From a virus, in the IMG/VR virus record IMGVR_UViG_3300046777_000741, positions 1-57,474 of that record: DNA of 57,474 nucleotides, one strand, 5' to 3'. Of the stretch, positions 1-9,282 are shown piece by piece. The notes under the pieces were generated by a model. That model worked only from the letters and a program-made list of their open reading frames with translations. It made no database searches and was not told where the DNA came from. Within the stretch, counting starts at the first letter, position 1, and each line of letters opens with the position of its first letter. A program made the translations under genes and the position numbers.

Positions 1-93
1 GCCTTTCTGGACTGGGTCAAGGGTGGGGGGAAGGTGCTTCCGGGGCTGGTTCGCCGCCGGGAGGCTGAAAAGGCCCTTTTCCTGTCAAATTGA
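1..93 (+). CDS. Endolysin (GH24 lysozyme), C-terminal part
   Basis: Frame 1 is open from the first base to a TGA at 91-93 and encodes 30 residues ending in a basic segment with LPGLVRRREAEKA. This is the characteristic C-terminus of phage T4/P22-type lysozymes (glycoside hydrolase 24), which cleave peptidoglycan to release virions. The N-terminal 120 residues of what must be the same gene lie at the other window end (57114-57474). By comparison with the family, roughly 17-20 residues are missing between the pieces. There is no start codon here because the gene is cut by the window boundary. Confidence 0.85.
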   Translation, partial: AFLDWVKGGGKVLPGLVRRREAEKALFLSN

Positions 94-107
94 CCGTTTT
101 TGGGTTG

Positions 108-136
108 GTGACAAACATGCCCCCCCAACTTAAAAT
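108..136 (+). promoter_or_regulatory. Candidate sigma70-type promoter before the adaptor gene
   Basis: GTGACA at 108-113 and TAAAAT at 131-136 each match the sigma70 consensus at five of six positions and are 17 bases apart. They sit in the 69-base gap between the lysozyme stop and the adaptor start. This could give separate transcription of the tail and internal-virion genes. The call rests on motif match only. Confidence 0.4.
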
Positions 137-162
137 TCACACAATATAGAAAGGTGACCAGC

Positions 163-798
163 ATGACGGTTGCGGCAGTAATGACCTACGACAGCTTGGT
201 CGAGAATATCCAGTCCTATCTGGAGCGTTCTGACGCCGCCACTCTCGACAAAATCCCGCTGTTCATCATGCTGGCGGAGCAGACCATTGCTTCCCAGATC
301 AAGTTCCTTGGCAACCTGACGGTGCAAACGAGCACCATGACCGCCGGCCAGAATGTGATCGACAAGCCGGCCCGGTGGCACAAGACGGTCTCCATGAACA
401 TTACAGTCAATGGCCGGCGCCAGCCCGTGCTGATCCGCAAGTACGAGTACATGCGCGAATACTGGCCTGATCCGGCGTCGACCTCGGTTCCCAAGTTCTA
501 CTGCGACTACGACTACACCCACTGGCTGGTGGCCCCCACCCCGGATGCGGCATACAACTTCGAGGTGCTTTACTACGAGCGCCTTCAGCCGCTGGATTCG
601 TCCAACCAGACCAACTGGTTCACCATCTACGCCCCGCAGGCACTGCTGTACGGCTCTCTCCTGCAAGCTATGCCGTTCCTCAAGAACGATGAGCGTGTGC
701 AACTGTGGCAGGCCATGTATCAGCAGGCGATGGATGTGCTGGTGGCTGAGGACAAGCTTCGCGTGGCAGACCGTCAGGCTGTTGCGATTGACAGTTAA
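163..798 (+). CDS. Head-tail adaptor protein, SU10-adaptor-like
   Basis: This 211-residue protein opens with MTYDSLVENIQSYLERSD and has DKIPLFIMLAEQTIA at about 32-46. These are typical of the SU10-like adaptor family, which forms a ring between the portal and the tail nozzle of podoviruses. The middle is beta-rich with many aromatic residues (YWPDPASTSVPKFY, HWLVAPTPD), and the last 50 residues are helical. ATG 163 is preferred over GTG 154 because AAAGG lies 9 bases upstream of it. It begins the tail module after the lysozyme gene. A second adaptor-like protein is encoded at 43359, so one of the two may be the adaptor and the other a related tail-completion protein. Confidence 0.65.
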   Translation: MTVAAVMTYDSLVENIQSYLERSDAATLDKIPLFIMLAEQTIASQIKFLGNLTVQTSTMTAGQNVIDKPARWHKTVSMNITVNGRRQPVLIRKYEYMREYWPDPASTSVPKFYCDYDYTHWLVAPTPDAAYNFEVLYYERLQPLDSSNQTNWFTIYAPQALLYGSLLQAMPFLKNDERVQLWQAMYQQAMDVLVAEDKLRVADRQAVAIDS

Positions 799-807
799 GG
801 ATTGACC

Positions 808-2046
808 ATGAGCTTCAATAGCCCGTTTACCGGCAACGTGGTGCAACCCACGGATGTCTCCTACCGAGCGATCACCCTAACGGCCAATACCCAGTTGGAG
901 TGGCCGATCAACGGAAACGCCACGGACGACTACAGCGCCCGGATCATGGATGTGACGGCCTCCTCTGCGGGGCTGTCGCTCTATATGCCCCCGGCCAACC
1001 AGACCTCGGTGGGCAACGATGCGCTGATCCGCAACGTCGGTGCAAACACCTTCACGGTAACCACCTACAACGGCACGGGCACCATCATCTCTGTGGCCGC
1101 GGGTGAGGCCAAGTACATCTACATCAAGACCAATGCAACAGAAGCCGGAGTCTGGGGGAATATTTCGTTTGGCACCGGGACTTCTGCTGCTGACGCCGCC
1201 ACTTTGGCTGGCCTTGGTCTCGTGGCTTCTGGTGCTACGCTTAATCAGAGCCACCCTTCGGCGTCTCTAGTCGCCGCATACACCTTCGCTACCTCCGACC
1301 GGGCTCAGACCTATGTGTGGTCTGGCGGCGTGACCACGGCCACTTTGCCGGCCTCCTCGACTACCGGCAACAACTGGTTCGTTCTGTTCAAGAACAACGG
1401 CACCGGCACTGTCACGATCGGAACGACTGGCGGTGAGTTCATCGATGGTCTGACGACCAAGGCATTCGCTCCGGGTGAGTCGGCATTCATCATCTCCACT
1501 GGTGCCAGCTATGTGACCGTGGGGTATGGGCGCAGTACCGATTTTGAGTTTGGTGTTCTGACCAAGCCTGTGACCACGGGCTCGTATACCCTGACGGCCA
1601 GCGAGGCTGGAAACACGATCCAGTTCTACACCGGAACCCTCACGGGTAACGTGACGGTGACCTACCCGCCGGTGGTGAACCTGTATGTGATCTCCAACCA
1701 GACTGTGGCAGGGGGCTACTCCCTGACTGTGACCACCGGCCTTCCGGGAGCCGCAAGCGCCACCGTCCCCTCTGCTGGTCAGGCCACCCTGATCTGTGAC
1801 GGCACGAACTTCTACAACGCCAATACCACGCAGGCTGGCGCTACGTCCCTGAGCTTGCTCAACGGCTCGGCGGGCGCTCCTTCGCTGAACTTTGCCTCGG
1901 AGACCAATACCGGCGTGTATCGCCCTGGCGCTGGCCGCTTCGGCATTTCTGTGCTGAGTAACTTGGTGGCTGACTTTGATGCCAACGGGTTGACCATGCC
2001 GGGCACTGGTAATTTCGAGTCGGGCATCTCCGGTGGGGGCTTCTAA
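808..2046 (+). CDS. Fibre-like virion protein
   Basis: This is a 412-residue, Gly/Thr/Ala-rich, almost lysine-free protein with predicted beta character throughout, as in phage fibre and spike shafts. Near the C-terminus, NTGVYRPGAGRFGISV followed by DANGLTMPGTG resembles the repeat that ends many phage fibre and receptor-binding proteins. The last residues, SGISGGGF, match the end of the fibre at 45407-47401 (SGISGGTF). A TTG 6 bases upstream is in frame, but ATG 808 has TAAGGA at a normal distance. The stop overlaps the next start as TAATG, so the two are probably translationally coupled. The role is inferred from composition and motif. Confidence 0.6.
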   Translation: MSFNSPFTGNVVQPTDVSYRAITLTANTQLEWPINGNATDDYSARIMDVTASSAGLSLYMPPANQTSVGNDALIRNVGANTFTVTTYNGTGTIISVAAGEAKYIYIKTNATEAGVWGNISFGTGTSAADAATLAGLGLVASGATLNQSHPSASLVAAYTFATSDRAQTYVWSGGVTTATLPASSTTGNNWFVLFKNNGTGTVTIGTTGGEFIDGLTTKAFAPGESAFIISTGASYVTVGYGRSTDFEFGVLTKPVTTGSYTLTASEAGNTIQFYTGTLTGNVTVTYPPVVNLYVISNQTVAGGYSLTVTTGLPGAASATVPSAGQATLICDGTNFYNANTTQAGATSLSLLNGSAGAPSLNFASETNTGVYRPGAGRFGISVLSNLVADFDANGLTMPGTGNFESGISGGGF

Positions 2047-4322
2047 TGACCAAAAAGGTCTTTGCGCTCGATACGCAACCGGGCATCCAGCGAGATGGAA
2101 CCTTGTTCGACAAGGAGTTCTATGTCGATGGCCGCTGGGTGCGTTTTCAGCGTAAGCGCCCTCGCAAGATCGGCGGCTACCGCCAGATCACAGATAACAT
2201 CGCTGGCCCCTCGCGGGGCATCTTTGTTGTCCCTCGCAACAATTTCAACAACATCTACAGCGGCTACTCCGATGGCCTTCAGGTGATCCCGGTCGATGCG
2301 AACGGCACCGGTTCGGGTATCACTGACTACACCTTCGGCGGCTCGATCTCCACGGTCAATACGATCGTTGGCGGATCGGGCTACACCAACGCCACCTACA
2401 CCGCCGTCCCGCTGTCCTATGTGACCTCAGGCTTTGGCTCTGGCGCAACAGCCACGATCGTGGTCTCCGGGGGCGCTGTGACCTCCGTGACCATCACTGG
2501 CGCTGGATACGGCTACGTTCCCTACGACAAGCTCACGGCGGCCAATACCTACCTTGGCGGGGCGGGATCTGGCTTCTCGCTTCAGGTGGCCACCACGAAC
2601 TCGTGCTTTACGCCGTCGCCCTATAACCTGTGGCAGTTCGACACCTTTACTGATGCCTCTGGTTCTGGCAATAACTACCTGCTGGCGCACCCCTCCCGGG
2701 ATCTCAACGATATCGACGATGAGACCAATACCCCGGTTCTGGCCGGCCCGATTGGGTCAACCAACCTCAAGCCGGTAGGAGTGTTTACCGATACCGCTGC
2801 GCTGACCAGCGGCTCCTCGACCATCACTCTTGCTGCTGCCAACTTCAACGTGGGTGCTGGCCAGCTTGTGACCGGGCCCGGCATCCCTGCTGACACCCGC
2901 GTTGTCTCTGTCTCCTCGACTACGGTGGTTCTGGACAAGAACGCCACCGCGACGATTGCTGCCGCCTCCATCACCTTTGACAACGAGATCAGTGTCTCCG
3001 GTGGTGTGGTCTCGCTGCACCCGTATGTGTTCGTGTACGGCAACGATGGCCTGATCAAGAACTGCGCCTCTGGCAACCTTGATGACTGGGTCTCCGCGGA
3101 AGCCAACGAGGTCAACGTGGCTACCGGAAAGATCGTGCAGGGCTTCCCTGTCCGCGGTGGCTCTAACTCTCCCTCGGGCCTGTTCTGGAGCCTCGATAGC
3201 CTGATTCGGGTGTCCTTTGCGCCGACTTCGCTGGGTATCGGCGGCACCAACAACTTCGCAGCCCCTACCTTCTGGCGCTACGACATCATCACCAGCCAGT
3301 CCTCGATCCTGTCGTCTCAGTCGATCATCGAGTATGACGGGATCTATTACTGGTGCGGGGTTGACCGCTTCCTGCTGTACAACGGTGTGGTCAAGGAGAT
3401 CCCTAACCCGATGAACCAGAACTGGTTCTTCGATAACCTGAACTACACCCAGCGCCAGAAGGTCTATGCGACCAAGGTGCCGCGCTACGGCGAGATCTGG
3501 TGGTTTTACCCCCGCGGTGACTCTACCGAGTGCAACGATGCGATCATCTACAACATCCGCGAGGGTACTTGGTATGACGCAGGAACCGCCCTTGGAGCCC
3601 GCCGCTCTGCCGGCTACTTCTCGCAAGTGTTCCGCTTCCCGGTCAATGCTGGCTGGGAGCCCAACTATGTAGGCGGCGTCCTGAATGTGACCATCACCGA
3701 CCCTGGCACCGGGTACACCGATGGCACCTACTCCTACGAGGCCCTGACCGGAGGCACTGGATCTGGCGCTACGGCCACTATTGAGGTGGTCGGTGGCGAG
3801 GTGATTAAAATTGAGATCAACAACCGCGGCACTGACTTTACGGTGGGAGATCTTCTAACCGCCAGCATTCCTGGCGGCTCTGACTTCGAGATCTCTGTCG
3901 AAAGCACCATGAACTTCGTGTCTCTATGGCAGCACGAGGTGGGCACGGACGAGGTCAGGTTTGCTGAGTCAAACGCGATTGAGGCTTTTGTCGAGACCAG
4001 TGACCTCGGATGGGTGGCCGGCGGCCCCTCTCAACCCTCTCCGGTAGGTGAGAACCGCTGGCTGCATCTGGAGCGTCTGGAGCCTGACTTCATCCAGTCT
4101 GGTGACATGGAACTTTATGTGACGGGTCGCTCCTACGCTCAGGGCGAGGACAAGACCACTGGGCCGTATACCTTCGCCCCGGGAACCACGAAGATTGACC
4201 TGCGTGAGCAGCGCCGAGAGCTTCGCCTGAAGTTTGTCTCGAACGTCTCTGGAGGCAACTTCCAGATGGGTAAGGTTATCGTCAACGCAGACCTCGGAGA
4301 TACTCGTGGCTATACCTCTTAA
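2046..4322 (+). CDS. Tail nozzle-like virion protein with two inserted Gly-rich modules
   Basis: This 758-residue protein has an N-terminal motif (GRWVRFQRKRPRKIGGYRQI, about residues 29-48). The middle block IEYDGIYYWCGVDRFLLYNG, then GEIWWFYPRGDSTECND and EGTWYDAG, has the pattern seen in beta-propeller nozzle and stabilisation proteins of podovirus tails. Two homologous modules of about 75 residues (about 107-188 and 540-620) interrupt it. Both contain GSGATATI, a V-x-x-V-x-I strand and a GxGY or RGTDF turn. The C-terminus is another beta domain. It follows the fibre-like gene with a TAATG overlap. The nozzle assignment is inferred from pattern and gene order; a distal tail or fibre-attachment protein is the alternative. 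Confidence 0.5.
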   Translation: MTKKVFALDTQPGIQRDGTLFDKEFYVDGRWVRFQRKRPRKIGGYRQITDNIAGPSRGIFVVPRNNFNNIYSGYSDGLQVIPVDANGTGSGITDYTFGGSISTVNTIVGGSGYTNATYTAVPLSYVTSGFGSGATATIVVSGGAVTSVTITGAGYGYVPYDKLTAANTYLGGAGSGFSLQVATTNSCFTPSPYNLWQFDTFTDASGSGNNYLLAHPSRDLNDIDDETNTPVLAGPIGSTNLKPVGVFTDTAALTSGSSTITLAAANFNVGAGQLVTGPGIPADTRVVSVSSTTVVLDKNATATIAAASITFDNEISVSGGVVSLHPYVFVYGNDGLIKNCASGNLDDWVSAEANEVNVATGKIVQGFPVRGGSNSPSGLFWSLDSLIRVSFAPTSLGIGGTNNFAAPTFWRYDIITSQSSILSSQSIIEYDGIYYWCGVDRFLLYNGVVKEIPNPMNQNWFFDNLNYTQRQKVYATKVPRYGEIWWFYPRGDSTECNDAIIYNIREGTWYDAGTALGARRSAGYFSQVFRFPVNAGWEPNYVGGVLNVTITDPGTGYTDGTYSYEALTGGTGSGATATIEVVGGEVIKIEINNRGTDFTVGDLLTASIPGGSDFEISVESTMNFVSLWQHEVGTDEVRFAESNAIEAFVETSDLGWVAGGPSQPSPVGENRWLHLERLEPDFIQSGDMELYVTGRSYAQGEDKTTGPYTFAPGTTKIDLREQRRELRLKFVSNVSGGNFQMGKVIVNADLGDTRGYTS

Positions 4323-4569
4323 TCCACAGTCTCCACTGGTCTATGACCCTCGCTACCAGACCTTCGAGGACTGGGCCTCGCTGATGTGTGAGCAGTATGC
4401 TGGTCAGCAGCTTCAGATTCCTACTCCTGATATGGAGTGGAAGTCATGGGCTGCTGGATTGAACGCGATCGATGTGTTCACGAACAACGCCATCCCAGAT
4501 CCTTACGGCTTCGATAATTGGCAGGACTGGGCCGCCTCGCTGGTGAACGTAATGAACGGCGGAACCTAA
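4306..4569 (+). CDS. Small conserved late protein
   Basis: This 87-residue acidic protein is rich in Trp, Asp and Pro (TFEDWASLMCEQYAGQQL, then two further DW or SW motifs). The best start is GTG 4306, inside the end of the preceding gene, because GGAG lies 6 bases upstream and no ATG is available before 4440. There is no membrane segment or signal peptide. Its place between a tail protein and a large internal virion-type protein suggests a small virion or assembly component. I recognise no domain. Confidence 0.7.
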   Translation: MAIPLNPQSPLVYDPRYQTFEDWASLMCEQYAGQQLQIPTPDMEWKSWAAGLNAIDVFTNNAIPDPYGFDNWQDWAASLVNVMNGGT

Positions 4570-4572
4570 GAC

Positions 4573-7500
4573 ATGAAGAGAAAAAAGTCAGGTGCCCTCC
4601 AGCTTGCCGTTGGCGGCATGGCTGACCCCATTGCTATTGATGAAACTCCCAATTATGAGGACATAGTTCGTCAGGCGTATGGGAGCATCGGTCGCACCGG
4701 CGTAGGTGATGCGCCATCTAACATTGACCCCGAGGGTTTCGACTATTGGGTCAATACCTTGAAGACTGGCGCCTCGACGCCTGAGGCTTTCCAGCGCAAC
4801 TTCCAGACTGCTGTCCAAGACTATCTGCAAACCAAGCCGACAGATGAGGTCAGCCAGTACGTCAATCAATTTATTTCTAGCCCGGATTACGTTAATCCGT
4901 TGGCCGACGATGCCGCAAGCGCAGCAACCTCAGATGTATCTGGCGCCGAGACCGCCACATCGGCGGCAGACTCAACACCTGCTGTCCAGATGGTGCGGGA
5001 CTACCGTGGCCAAGAGTACAACCCAAATGAGGTATTGAAGCTCGCCCAGCAGGTGGCAAGCAATTTCGACACCTCCAGCATGAGTGGTGGCGTGTTTGGC
5101 ACCACCGGCGAGAGTGTGGGCTTCAACTACGAGGATGCCCTGAGGATCACCGGAAACAGCGCCCTGACTGCGCCTCAGCAGGTGGCTCTGGACATGGCTC
5201 GTTACTTGATTGATCAGGGCATCACTGACCTGAGCCAAATCCAAAGGCAAGAAATTCGAGAGAGCCTTCCGGTTTCCACCGTTTATGATGAATCTGGAGC
5301 CATGATTGGTTATCGGGCGGAATTTACGAATCCGTCCACCGGTGAAGTCACTTCTCGATATTTGAGCCCGGAAGAAGTTGCTCGTATCTCTTCGGTTGAA
5401 AAGACCAATGAAGAGGGGATTCCGTTCTCTCAACAAATTTTGGCTGATACCCCGCTGGGTTATCGATTGAATTTGCCGGGAGGATCTCAGTTGGCCAGTG
5501 CGGGTCTGGGTGAAATAGCCTCTGTGCCGATTGGCTCTACCTATACCGGCCCGGGCGGGACTCACTATTACCTGACCTATGACCCGGCCACCGGCCAGTA
5601 CAAGTTCAATACCGTTGGTGCCTCTAGCTCTGATCTAGAAGCCATTCAGCCATTCCTGACTGTTGCGTCTTTTATCCCGGGCGTAGCTCCGTTTGCTCAA
5701 GCTGCCAACGCGGTGATTGCGGCTAGTCAGGGAAATTATCTGGGCGCTGCACTCGGTGGTTTAGGCGCTTACGGCAGCTATCTCGGGGCAGAACTTGCTG
5801 CCGCCTCGAACCCGCTGTCTGCTGCTGCTGTCAACGGCATGGATCTGGCCAGTGATCTGGCCACCATGGGATCGACTACCGCCCAGACTCTGGCCAACGT
5901 AAATCTTGCAAGGGCCGGGATCGCTGGTCTTAATGCTCTGAATACGGGCAACGTGGGCGGCGTACTCGATGCCGCGCTTTCTGGGTATACGCAACTTGGC
6001 GGAACGCTCCCATCTGGCGTGGCCACTGGTGTTCAGGTTGGCAACCTGCTGATGGCCGTCAACAGGGGCGATGCGGCTGGAGCACTGAACGCAGCCGGCG
6101 ATCTGGCCGGCAGTAGCGATTTAAAGGTGGCCGCCTCTGGCTTGAGACTGCTCAACGCTCTTGAGTCTGGCGACCCGTTGGCCATCGTTGATGCGGCCAC
6201 TAACTTTGGCAGCAGGGTCTCTTCTGGCACCTCCAACGCAACAAATAACGCCTACGCGACCGCCATCCGATCTGGTGCTACGCCCGATGAGGCGCTGGCT
6301 GTTGCCAATGCAGTCTCCGGTGGGGACGTAACGGGCACCGAGCTTGGCCCTCTTGATCGGGATGAGGGCGAGTTCGCAGGTCTGGATACCGCGGCAGAGC
6401 AGACCCGTGCTGCAAATACGGTGACGATTGACAACTCCGAAGCAGATACTTTGGAGGAGGCGGCTGCTCTGGCGTCCGCACGGAATCCGACCGCAACCGC
6501 ATTCACCTTCGGCGGGAACACCTACAACATCAGCGCCTCCACCGATCGCGTCAACAGCATGCTGCGCGACAACGATCTGGCGCAGATCGAACAGCTTCCC
6601 AACTTCAACGATGCGTACGCTCAGGCCCGTGATTTGCTGGGGCCGGGGAAGACGTTCTCGTGGCAGGGCCGTGAGTACAGCACCTCCACCCGTGAGGAGA
6701 ACCCCGCGCTGGCCGCCGCATCTGACGCCACGAGGTTCGGCGCTGGAGCCGGTCGAGGTTCTGCGGGGTCTTATGCCGGGTTCGATGCCGCCGCTGCCGC
6801 AGAGGCTGCCGGTAGGTCTGGGGCCGCTACAACTGCCACTGACCTAAATCTTCCGACTGACGCCACCTATGACGCCATGGGCAACCTTATCGGTGGCCAG
6901 ACTGTCATGGGCTCGCCCGATCTCAATACGGTCTCGGGTCGGATTGCGAACAGCGTGGCTGGCGCCATCAATACGTTTGCCAATCAGGTGGCCACCTATC
7001 CGTCCTCTGCGGTTCGCGCTGGTGGAAACCTGCTCAGTAACGTAGGTGGCGTGATTGATCTTGCTGCCGGCACTTCTACGGATGCCGGGAACAAGCTGCG
7101 CGAACTGGCCGGTCAGGTAGATAGGTTCGCCAACTCTATTGAGAACCCGCAGGTTAGGGCGCAGCAGCAGGCCATCGGCAGCGCGATTGATCAAGCCGAA
7201 GGTGTTTTGGGCAAGACCGCCGCGTTTGGTAGCGCCATTCTCAACAACCCCCTTGGCGCTACCGGCTGGGTCTTTACGGAGGCTTTTGAGGAAGTGCCCG
7301 GAGTTGGTCTGGCCTTGAAGGCTGGCAGCAAGCTGGGTATGTACGGCATCTTGGTTGTCAACGACATGGTCGAGTCTGGCGGATCTGCCTACAACGACAC
7401 CTACAAAGCCGCGATTGCCAAGGGCATGCCCGAACAAGAAGCCCGCGATGCTGCCCGCAACGCCTCCCTTACATCCATGATGGCCACGGGCGTGACTCAG

Positions 7501-9282
7501 GGTTTGGTTGAGGGCAAGATTATTTCCAGAATGGTCGGGCGTGAGACGATCGGCGAGGGAGTTGAGGGGGCTGCTCAGTCCGTGGCTTCTCAGCTTGCTC
7601 TTGGCGAGGCGGTTGATCCCAACAAGGTCATCAAGAGCGCACTGATTGAGGGTGCGGTGGGTAAGGGCGCAAGCTCTACCGCAAGCGGCATCACGGCCAC
7701 CAACGATGCTGTCGTTTCTATTAACTCGGCCATCTCTTCTGCGGTAGCCTCTGGAGATACGCAGAACCTGCCGGCAACCATCTCTTCTTCCATCAAGTCG
7801 GCGGTTGAGTCTGGGGCTGACGCATCCACTGTAATTTCTTTGGCCGTTGATTCTGCGATTGATGCGGGGGCGGGGGTCGGGGAAATTGTTTCTTCCGCTG
7901 TAAATTCTGCCGTCGATTCCGGAGCGGATGTTGCAACCGCAATTTCTTCTGCGGTCGGGTCTGCCGTATCCTCTGGCGCGGACGCTTCTGAATCGGTTGT
8001 GTCTGCTGTCAATTCGGCCATCAACTCCGGCGCTGACGCCACTGTGGCCATCACCTCCTCGGTGACCTCTTCAATCAATGCTGGAGCCAATGCTTCCACT
8101 ACGGTAGCCTCTTCAGTGGGGTCTGCTGTTGCGGCTGGAGCAGATGTGAACACGGCTATCGCCGCTGCGGTTGAGGCCGCAACGAATGCCGGCTCGAATG
8201 TTCAGGTCAACTCCACGGTCAACCCCGACACAAATGTCTCGACCATTACCGCTGTTGACACCAATACCGGGGTGACCACCAACGTCACGGTTGATCCTTC
8301 GACCAAGACTGTCACCACGGTCACTGTGGACTCCACCACCAATACCGAGACCAAGGTTGTCACCAATACCGACACCAATACCTCGGTGACGACCAAGTCT
8401 GATCTGCCCGGCGGTGAAGTCTCCTCGGCGGGCGATGTAACTGCCAGCACAACCGGCGGCACAGAAGTCACCCAAGCCGAAGGGGCCGAGGCGGCTACAT
8501 CGACAACCGCTCCGACTACCGCAACCAGAGCCACAACCACTACCCGCCCGTCCCTGCCGGCCTCTGGGGGTCTGGCCGCTGGAATGCTCGGTGGTTTGAT
8601 GGCTCCCGGCCCCGCTCAGAATCCCCTTGAGGCCATGATGCTCAAATCGTGGGAGACGCAAAAGGCCGTAGATCCTTTGGCTCAAGTTAGGGCCGCCCAA
8701 GAACAACTTGAAAGAGATTCCATGATCCAGAATCTAGATCCCCGTCTTCTTGCTGTTATCCAGCAGCGCATGGGACAAACCGGCGAGATGCCGCAGCAGC
8801 CTGTCGAGCAAGCCGCACAGGAACCTAGTTACTACTCCTACGGCTCCGAAGACAGCATCGATGACATCCTTGAGGGTATCAATCGCATCGGGGAGCCGGT
8901 CTACAAGCAGGGTGGATATGTGGCCCCCCTGATGGCCCAAGGCGGGATGGCGCTGCCTCTGCTGGCCAAGTCTGGAGGAGCTCTCCAGCAGGCTCACCGG
9001 GGTGGCCGGGAGGACTTCAAGGACGGCAAGCACGTTGCCGGCGATGGCGACGGGCAGTCGGACGACATCCCGGCGTGGCTGGCCGATGGCGAGTTCGTGT
9101 TCCCGGCGGATGTGGTTTCCGCCCTCGGAAACGGCTCGACCAAGGCCGGAACCGACAAGCTCTATGAGATGATGCACAGCATCCGAGACCGGGCTCGCTC
9201 CAAGGGGCCAAAAGATCTCCCGCCCCCGGCTTTGAAATCCCCGCTGGATTACCTAAAATCCGCTAAAAGGAGCGCCAAATGA
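4573..9282 (+). CDS. Giant internal virion / ejection-type protein
   Basis: At 1569 residues this is the largest gene here. The N-terminus has a DUF4214-like stretch (DPEGFDYWVNTLKTGAST, about residues 50-67). A long Ala/Gly/Ser-rich, membrane-compatible central part follows, then eight exact-length 18-residue repeats (1070-1213) and a Thr/Val/Asn-rich beta region to about 1290. The C-terminus carries YKQGGYV, MAQGGMA and AKSGGAL, then QSDDIPAWLADGEFVFPADV with ALGNGSTKAGTDKL, a common C-terminal signature of phage internal proteins. Size, composition and position next to the tail genes fit a protein packaged in the capsid and ejected with DNA. No enzymatic motif was found, and the function is inferred. 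Confidence 0.6.
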   Translation: MKRKKSGALQLAVGGMADPIAIDETPNYEDIVRQAYGSIGRTGVGDAPSNIDPEGFDYWVNTLKTGASTPEAFQRNFQTAVQDYLQTKPTDEVSQYVNQFISSPDYVNPLADDAASAATSDVSGAETATSAADSTPAVQMVRDYRGQEYNPNEVLKLAQQVASNFDTSSMSGGVFGTTGESVGFNYEDALRITGNSALTAPQQVALDMARYLIDQGITDLSQIQRQEIRESLPVSTVYDESGAMIGYRAEFTNPSTGEVTSRYLSPEEVARISSVEKTNEEGIPFSQQILADTPLGYRLNLPGGSQLASAGLGEIASVPIGSTYTGPGGTHYYLTYDPATGQYKFNTVGASSSDLEAIQPFLTVASFIPGVAPFAQAANAVIAASQGNYLGAALGGLGAYGSYLGAELAAASNPLSAAAVNGMDLASDLATMGSTTAQTLANVNLARAGIAGLNALNTGNVGGVLDAALSGYTQLGGTLPSGVATGVQVGNLLMAVNRGDAAGALNAAGDLAGSSDLKVAASGLRLLNALESGDPLAIVDAATNFGSRVSSGTSNATNNAYATAIRSGATPDEALAVANAVSGGDVTGTELGPLDRDEGEFAGLDTAAEQTRAANTVTIDNSEADTLEEAAALASARNPTATAFTFGGNTYNISASTDRVNSMLRDNDLAQIEQLPNFNDAYAQARDLLGPGKTFSWQGREYSTSTREENPALAAASDATRFGAGAGRGSAGSYAGFDAAAAAEAAGRSGAATTATDLNLPTDATYDAMGNLIGGQTVMGSPDLNTVSGRIANSVAGAINTFANQVATYPSSAVRAGGNLLSNVGGVIDLAAGTSTDAGNKLRELAGQVDRFANSIENPQVRAQQQAIGSAIDQAEGVLGKTAAFGSAILNNPLGATGWVFTEAFEEVPGVGLALKAGSKLGMYGILVVNDMVESGGSAYNDTYKAAIAKGMPEQEARDAARNASLTSMMATGVTQGLVEGKIISRMVGRETIGEGVEGAAQSVASQLALGEAVDPNKVIKSALIEGAVGKGASSTASGITATNDAVVSINSAISSAVASGDTQNLPATISSSIKSAVESGADASTVISLAVDSAIDAGAGVGEIVSSAVNSAVDSGADVATAISSAVGSAVSSGADASESVVSAVNSAINSGADATVAITSSVTSSINAGANASTTVASSVGSAVAAGADVNTAIAAAVEAATNAGSNVQVNSTVNPDTNVSTITAVDTNTGVTTNVTVDPSTKTVTTVTVDSTTNTETKVVTNTDTNTSVTTKSDLPGGEVSSAGDVTASTTGGTEVTQAEGAEAATSTTAPTTATRATTTTRPSLPASGGLAAGMLGGLMAPGPAQNPLEAMMLKSWETQKAVDPLAQVRAAQEQLERDSMIQNLDPRLLAVIQQRMGQTGEMPQQPVEQAAQEPSYYSYGSEDSIDDILEGINRIGEPVYKQGGYVAPLMAQGGMALPLLAKSGGALQQAHRGGREDFKDGKHVAGDGDGQSDDIPAWLADGEFVFPADVVSALGNGSTKAGTDKLYEMMHSIRDRARSKGPKDLPPPALKSPLDYLKSAKRSAK
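7780..8211 (+). repeat. Eight tandem 54-bp coding repeats (18 residues each)
   Basis: Within the giant virion protein, eight consecutive units of exactly 18 residues follow the pattern [IV]-S-S-A-V-x-S-A-[VI]-x-[SA]-G-A-[DN]-x-x-x-x. The DNA units have diverged at synonymous and some replacement sites, while length and the Gly-Ala-Asp turn are kept. That suggests selection on the protein period rather than a recent DNA slippage event. Confidence 0.9.
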
